A stretch of 58,620 bases of DNA from Bartonella sp. AU18XJBT. Lineage in GTDB: Bacteria; Pseudomonadota; Alphaproteobacteria; Rhizobiales; Rhizobiaceae. The position numbers were made by a program, and so were the translations under genes. Under the pieces are notes generated by a model. It saw only the letters and a program-made list of their open reading frames with translations, was not told the DNA's origin and did not search any database. Positions 53,798-58,620 of this stretch are shown here, piece by piece (the first letter of the stretch is position 1; every line of letters begins with the position of its first letter). The stretch lies in NCBI RefSeq assembly GCF_028618595.1, contig NZ_JAQITE010000011.1, forward strand, positions 1 through 58,620, written 5' to 3'.

Positions 53798-56377
53798 ATG
53801 AATTTGGAAAAATATAGCGAACGGTTGCAAGGTTTTTTACAATCAGCACAAAGTGGTGCCCTCTCTTCTGATCATCAGCAGTTCTTGCCGGAGCATCTGT
53901 TGAAAGTGTTGTTAGACGATTCTCAAGGGTTGGCAGCATCACTGATCCAAAAAGCGGGAGGTGATCTTACGCTTATTCGAAAGGCGCTTAACGAAGCTCT
54001 TGAGGCTTTGCCTAAAGTGCAAGGGGGCAATGGGCAGCTCTATCTGTCTCAGCCATTGGCAAAAGTCTTTAATATGGCGGAAGATCTGGCGAAAAAAGCT
54101 GGTGATCAATTTGTGACTGTGGAGCGTGTGTTGCAAGCACTGATCATGGAAAAGACCGCAAAAACCGCTGATATTCTTACAAGCGGAGGGTTGACAGCGC
54201 AGGCGCTTAATCAGACTATTAATGATTTGCGGAAGGGAAAAACAGCAACAAGCCCCCATGCCGAAAGCCAATATGATGCTTTACAAAAATATGCTTGTGA
54301 TTTGACAAAAGATGCCCGTGAGGGAAAACTTGACCCTGTTATTGGGCGGGAAGAGGAAATCCGCCGCACTATTCAGGTGCTTTCACGGCGTACCAAAAAT
54401 AATCCTGTGCTGATCGGTGAACCAGGGGTGGGGAAAACAGCTATCGTGGAAGGGTTGGCATTGCGCATTGTTAATGGTGATGTGCCTGAAACTTTGCGTG
54501 ATAAACAGCTTCATGCGCTGGATATGGGAGCGCTTATCGCGGGTGCAAAGTATCGTGGGGAATTCGAAGAGCGTCTTAAAGCGGTGCTGGCAGAGGTGCA
54601 AGCTGAAAATGGTCAGATCATTTTGTTTATCGATGAATTGCATAATCTCGTGGGGGCTGGAAAATCCGATGGGCCTATGGATGCTTCTAACTTGTTAAAA
54701 CCAGCACTTGCACGTGGAGAGCTCCATTGTGTGGGCGCTACGACTTTGGATGAATATCGAAAATATGTTGAAAAAGATGCTGCTCTTGCACGCCGTTTCC
54801 AGCCTGTCTTTGTGCCAGAACCCTCTTTAGAGGATACTATCTCTATTTTGCGCGGTATTAAAGAAAAATATGAACAACATCACAAAGTGCGCTTGGCAGA
54901 TAGTGCTTTGATTGCGGCGGCGCGTTTGTCTAACCGCTATATTACGGATCGCTTCTTGCCGGATAAAGCTATTGATCTTATTGATGAAGCAGCGGCGCGG
55001 TTGCGGATGCAGGTTGATTCAAAGCCGGAAGAACTCGATGCTGTTGATCGGCGTATTTTACAGTTGAAGATTGAACGCGAAGCTTTGAAAACAGATGTCG
55101 AGCCAACAGCAAAAGAACGTTTGAAAAATGTGCAGGAAGAACTGAAAACATTGGAGCAACAGTCCGCTGAGATGACAACGGCTTGGCAGGCTGAAAAGCA
55201 GAAATTAGGGCATGCTGCCGATTTGAAAAAACAACTCGAAGAAGCACGTAATGCTTTGGCTATTGCACAGCGTGATGGACAATTCCAACGCGCTGGAGAG
55301 CTAGCTTATAGTGTTATCCCTGAACTCGAAAAGCAATTGAGCATCGCTGAAAATGATGATCAACAAAATCATCTCGTTGAAGAAACGGTCACTGCTGAAC
55401 ATGTGGCACGGATTGTTTCACGCTGGACCGGTATTCCTGTTGATCGAATGCTGGAGGCAGATCGGGAGTCTCTGTTGCGTATGGAAGATGAAATTAGCAA
55501 ACGTGTGATTGGGCAGGGGGAAGCTGTTCAAGCTGTTTCTCGCGCTGTACGCCGTGCGCGCGCTGGGTTGCAAGATCCCAATCGTCCGCTTGGCTCTTTC
55601 ATGTTTTTGGGTCCTACTGGTGTGGGGAAAACCGAATTAACTAAAGCTCTTGCGGCTTTCCTTTTCCAAGACTCCAATGCTATGTTGCGCATCGATATGT
55701 CTGAATATATGGAAAAACATGCTGGGGCGCGGCTGATTGGGGCGCCGCCTGGATATGTTGGATATGAAGAAGGCGGCGTGCTGACGGAGGCTGTACGAAG
55801 AAGACCTTACCAGGTCATTCTGTTCGACGAAATTGAAAAAGCTCATCCTGATATTTTTAATCTCTTGTTGCAAGTGCTTGATGAGGGACGTTTGACCGAT
55901 AGTCAAGGACGTACTGTTGATTTTCGCAATACCTTGCTGATTATGACTTCTAATCTTGGTGCTGAATTTTTAACCGCTTTGCCTGAAGGGCAAACCGTTG
56001 ACCAAGCAAAAAATGATGTCATGAATGTCGTGAAAGCGGCTTTTCGTCCTGAATTTTTAAACCGTATTGATGAGATTATTCTCTTTCAAAGGCTGCAACG
56101 TCACGATATGGAAGCGATCGTCGATATCCAGATAGAACATTTGCAAAATTTGCTCAATGAACGCAAAATAACTTTGCAAATTGAGCCAGAGGTGAGAAAA
56201 TTTCTTGCCGATAAGGGCTATGATCCTCTCTATGGTGCACGTCCGCTTAAACGGATTATCCAAAAAGAAATTCAAGATCCACTGGCGGAAAATATCTTAT
56301 TTGGAAAAGTTCACGATGAAACAACGGTGAAAATTACAAAACAAGGAGATCGGTTGGAATTTTTGCCTGAAGATTAA
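53798..56377 (+). CDS. clpB: ATP-dependent disaggregase ClpB
   Basis: 859 residues, full length. It extracts proteins from aggregates together with DnaK in the cytoplasm. N-terminal Clp repeat domain (1-145); first AAA+ module with Walker A GEPGVGKT near residue 206 and ILFIDELHN; coiled-coil middle domain (about 400-520, [20 protein letters not shown]); second AAA+ with GPTGVGKT near 604 and [11 protein letters not shown]-terminal D2-small domain. ATG behind AAGGAAAAAAA. No neighbouring partner gene. A terminator-like hairpin follows. Confidence 0.98.
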   Translation: MNLEKYSERLQGFLQSAQSGALSSDHQQFLPEHLLKVLLDDSQGLAASLIQKAGGDLTLIRKALNEALEALPKVQGGNGQLYLSQPLAKVFNMAEDLAKKAGDQFVTVERVLQALIMEKTAKTADILTSGGLTAQALNQTINDLRKGKTATSPHAESQYDALQKYACDLTKDAREGKLDPVIGREEEIRRTIQVLSRRTKNNPVLIGEPGVGKTAIVEGLALRIVNGDVPETLRDKQLHALDMGALIAGAKYRGEFEERLKAVLAEVQAENGQIILFIDELHNLVGAGKSDGPMDASNLLKPALARGELHCVGATTLDEYRKYVEKDAALARRFQPVFVPEPSLEDTISILRGIKEKYEQHHKVRLADSALIAAARLSNRYITDRFLPDKAIDLIDEAAARLRMQVDSKPEELDAVDRRILQLKIEREALKTDVEPTAKERLKNVQEELKTLEQQSAEMTTAWQAEKQKLGHAADLKKQLEEARNALAIAQRDGQFQRAGELAYSVIPELEKQLSIAENDDQQNHLVEETVTAEHVARIVSRWTGIPVDRMLEADRESLLRMEDEISKRVIGQGEAVQAVSRAVRRARAGLQDPNRPLGSFMFLGPTGVGKTELTKALAAFLFQDSNAMLRIDMSEYMEKHAGARLIGAPPGYVGYEEGGVLTEAVRRRPYQVILFDEIEKAHPDIFNLLLQVLDEGRLTDSQGRTVDFRNTLLIMTSNLGAEFLTALPEGQTVDQAKNDVMNVVKAAFRPEFLNRIDEIILFQRLQRHDMEAIVDIQIEHLQNLLNERKITLQIEPEVRKFLADKGYDPLYGARPLKRIIQKEIQDPLAENILFGKVHDETTVKITKQGDRLEFLPED

Positions 56378-56397
56378 GTGTGGAGAAATTCACGCTA

Positions 56398-56443
56398 TAA
56401 AGGGCGGTGATAATCCTATTATGCGATAAAACACCGCTCTTTG
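56398..56443 (+). terminator. Probable clpB terminator
   Basis: AAGGGCGGTG and CACCGCTCTTT pair around a 22-nt A/T-rich loop, 20 bp after the stop codon. The right arm is also part of the interspersed GTAAAACATTGCTCTTTGAGG-type motif. Confidence 0.55.
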
Positions 56444-56444
56444 A

Positions 56445-57230
56445 GGCGTGCTGATTTAGAAAAATTCACGATGAGGCAGCGGTGTTTTATTGCAAAGCAA
56501 AGGGAGTGGTCGGTGTTTTTGCATGTTAAATGAGCGTTCTCGAATATCGTAGGATTCTTTTACTTCTGATTGTCGTGAAAACTATTTTCTTGCAATGTAA
56601 TGAGTGAAGTCACAAGCGGGATTGCTTTATTTCTTTATTGCTTTGTGCGTAAAAGCGTTAAAGAGAAATGCCGTTTATTCGCCGTAAAACATTGCTCTTT
56701 GAGGGGGCTGATCTGTGGCATGGGGAATTTTAGACGAAGATATTTTGACGATGGATTGGAATTTTGCTGTTTAAGCAAAGGGTGGGGGATGCGTAAAATG
56801 CACGGCTCTCTCATTTTTTCGGTGATGTGCGTGTTTCTGCTTTAAAATTTTGCTAAAAGCTTTTTTAAACTGTTTGATTGATTGCAACTCTATGTTGGTG
56901 GCGAGTAGATAATGGAGCATGATTATCTGCACAATCAAGTTTGCTCCTTTGCTGTTTTTAATCAAGATAAAGACTTTAAAAACAAGAGCTCTAACCTGTT
57001 TTTTGTTAAAATTTCGCTATTCGTGTTATAAAGCCAAGTTTAAGTGGAGGTGTATATTAAAAATATCACTATATCTTAATTTAGTCTATTTTTACCAATA
57101 AGCTAAAATGCGGTAAATATTAAGGTAAGTAAGAGAAACAGATAATGAACTTTTTTCAAGAATTTTAATAAAAACTGTATTGGAATTTATTGATAAAAAG
57201 GATCATTTGAAATTTAAGCGGGGGTATAAT
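56445..57230. other. Gap without a convincing gene
   Basis: Contains the motif GCCGTAAAACATTGCTCTTT at 56681 and a short echo of the clpB 3' end (AAAATTCACGATGAGGCAGC). An AT-rich stretch from 56840 precedes the next gene pair. Confidence 0.5.
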
Positions 57231-57233
57231 CTC

Positions 57234-57686
57234 ATGAAATTAGCCACAAACAAGGAAATAATTAACAGCTGGTTCGCAAAGGACGTTAAGAGTTACAATC
57301 GGCATATTCCAGAAAGCTTAAAGGATTTCTATGAGGATAGGAAAGATTCGTTAATAAGTGATGATAATCTTCAACAGGAAATTTTGGAGTCTTTAATACG
57401 GGATATGTCGTTAACACCGGATGATTCCAATCCATTAAAGATGTTTCTTGAACAAGGCATTTCTTTTAGTGAGGAGCAAGAGAGGAGAGTTTTTGATACT
57501 ATTAGAGGTGAGCATTCGATACCTGTTAAAAGTGGAGAAAGCGTTGATCAATTTAAAGTGAATGATCCAAAAATTGAAGCATCATCTATACCGGACAAAC
57601 GAGAAAATACCCATAAATTTACGATGACGTGTGATCGAAGAGAGCGTGCTTTTAGAGAAGAGTATGGGCTGTGGACAATCTTTTAG
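57234..57686 (+). CDS. Hypothetical protein, first of an overlapping pair
   Basis: 150 residues from ATG 57234 (MKLATNKEIINSWFAKDVKS), behind GCGGGGG; a TTG at 57180 would add 18 residues. Charged and soluble, no membrane segment or signal. It overlaps the next gene by 16 bp. Codon use and the overlap suggest a real two-gene unit. No family recognised; a toxin-immunity or phage pair is possible. Confidence 0.65.
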   Translation: MKLATNKEIINSWFAKDVKSYNRHIPESLKDFYEDRKDSLISDDNLQQEILESLIRDMSLTPDDSNPLKMFLEQGISFSEEQERRVFDTIRGEHSIPVKSGESVDQFKVNDPKIEASSIPDKRENTHKFTMTCDRRERAFREEYGLWTIF

Positions 57687-58345
57687 AAGAGATCAGATCG
57701 TCTGTCCGAGAGCAGGATAATAGTGAGAGCTACAATTGGTTAGAAAAGCTTATTGATAGTGCATTAAACAATGAAGTTGCACCGTTACAAGAAACGCAAG
57801 AAATCTACATTCCAGACATTCGTGATTATTGTTTAGATGAAAAATCATATGAGCTCGCTATAAAAATCATTCGAGGAGCAGTCAACTGTCTTGGGATTCC
57901 CTCACGTTTGTACAATGCTTGTTTTTTGCGTGATCGTATGTTCATTTTTGGCATAGATGCTCAATTTGGCATAAATGATCAAGTTCTTAACGAAGTCATG
58001 AATATATCGACAGTTGATGACGCTAAAAATAACCTTTTAAAAGTGAAAGATTTTGGTGAGAAAAATAGCGATGTTATTGGTCTTGCCATGTCAAAAAAAG
58101 CGATATCTATCCATGACTTAAAAATAACAAGGTATAGCGAGTTTGATTCAAGCAATTTGCGCACGAATATCTTTTTTCATATTTGGCAATCGTCATTATT
58201 TCGTCCGTTTGAAACAATGATTGTTTTTAAAGCAGGGACTGATGATCAGATTGAAAAAACAATAAAAAGGTATGAAGGCGCCAATGACATGAAGTTAAAA
58301 GAAGAAGCAGAGAAAGAAGCTTTAAAAAGAGTGAAAGTGCTATAA
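57671..58345 (+). CDS. Hypothetical protein, second of an overlapping pair
   Basis: 224 residues from GTG 57671, inside the end of the previous gene (translational coupling likely). Mostly soluble alpha-beta type composition: YELAIKIIRGAVNCLGIPSR, MFIFGIDAQFGINDQVLNEV; C-terminus is a charged helix KLKEEAEKEALKRVKVL. No signal peptide. Unrecognised. Confidence 0.65.
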   Translation: MDNLLEEIRSSVREQDNSESYNWLEKLIDSALNNEVAPLQETQEIYIPDIRDYCLDEKSYELAIKIIRGAVNCLGIPSRLYNACFLRDRMFIFGIDAQFGINDQVLNEVMNISTVDDAKNNLLKVKDFGEKNSDVIGLAMSKKAISIHDLKITRYSEFDSSNLRTNIFFHIWQSSLFRPFETMIVFKAGTDDQIEKTIKRYEGANDMKLKEEAEKEALKRVKVL

Positions 58346-58421
58346 AAAGACTAATTGAGGCATTCAAAAGTCATTGGAAAATTATATAAGTGACAACAAA
58401 AATGCAGCTGATTATCCTAGT

Positions 58422-58590
58422 CTGCCGTAAAACATTGCTCTTTGAAGGGGCGTGGTGTGCTAGAATATTTGAGGGCAGGGCTTGAGTTATTGAGCCTGAT
58501 GAAGTGCTGTTGTTTGAGGGGAAGCTGGTTTGAATTTGACTTAAGGGGGGATATGAATGGAATAACGTTGATCGTTGCGCTGTTGCTTAA
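58422..58590. repeat. XRE-unit spacer repeat, copy 2
   Basis: Nearly identical to 48375-48545, including TGAGCCTGATGAAGTGCTGT and the end of the next XRE gene. Confidence 0.92.
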
Positions 58591-58620
58591 TCAGAAATTA
58601 ACCACAAGATTGCTTTTTGT
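58587..58620 (-). CDS. XRE-family regulator, unit 8, cut by the window end
   Basis: Only the last codons of a minus-strand gene identical to unit 5 and 7 ends (complement ...KAILWLISD then stop at 58587-58589). Confidence 0.75.
   Translation of the reverse strand, partial: QKAILWLISD

Overview
The window looks like a chromosomal stretch of a Bartonella species (Alphaproteobacteria, Rhizobiales), probably of the rodent-associated group. It is AT-rich and gene-sparse. The housekeeping blocks are typical of that group: murA; the 6S RNA, 5-formyl-THF cyclo-ligase and YmdB-type phosphoesterase; purE-purK; infA-maf-yacG; and clpB. Between them lie arrays of XRE regulators, each preceded by a structured leader that matches what is known in the genus as Brt RNA with a Trp regulator. 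Species assignment is inference; no database was searched.

Layout. 1-3.8 kb: repeats, one small membrane protein and a remnant of a replication element. 3.8-15.2 kb: a phage-like replication module. It holds a DUF6456 protein, four paralogous multi-membrane-span proteins, a Toprim primase-helicase with a long Thr/Pro/Gln/His repeat insert, a DUF1376 replication protein with duplicated 3' fragments, a C1-like repressor and a YqaJ-type exonuclease. 15.3-18.3 kb: four minus-strand accessory genes (a membrane J-domain protein, a secreted peptide, a coiled-coil protein and a lipoprotein), three of which share an upstream leader. 19.8-21.7 kb: tRNA-Thr(GGT) and murA. 21.7-27.0 kb: broken murA copies, lipoproteins and a decayed traD-traG conjugation remnant. 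27.0-28.9 kb: three XRE/leader units on the plus strand. 29.2-31.7 kb: ymdB, 5-FCL and 6S RNA, with a 206-bp tandem repeat of the 5-FCL 5' end. 31.8-34.4 kb: a frameshifted protein-primed family B DNA polymerase between direct repeats of about 157 bp. 34.8-47.3 kb: mostly core genes (a TPR protein, rpmJ, purKE, a DsbB-like pair, infA, maf, yacG, an MFS transporter). 47.7-50.9 kb: four XRE/leader units on the minus strand and a very large hairpin. 51-53.6 kb: G-rich repeats, one of which appears split by a second, more decayed polymerase element. 53.8-58.6 kb: clpB, an unrecognised two-gene unit and the edge of another XRE unit.

Two themes stand out. First, there are remnants of a phi29-style, protein-primed replication element at three places (about 3.2, 32-34 and 51.6-52.8 kb). 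They carry recognisable polymerase motifs, and two of them share a terminator-like hairpin followed by a small basic ORF in the position where a terminal protein gene would be expected. Second, the leaders in front of the XRE genes keep base pairing while the paired sequences differ from copy to copy, which is strong evidence for a conserved structure. A third, general feature is that the ends of genes (murA, 5-FCL, yacG/MFS, purK, DUF1376, YqaJ) are copied into neighbouring intergenic DNA, so many ORFs here are fragments rather than genes.
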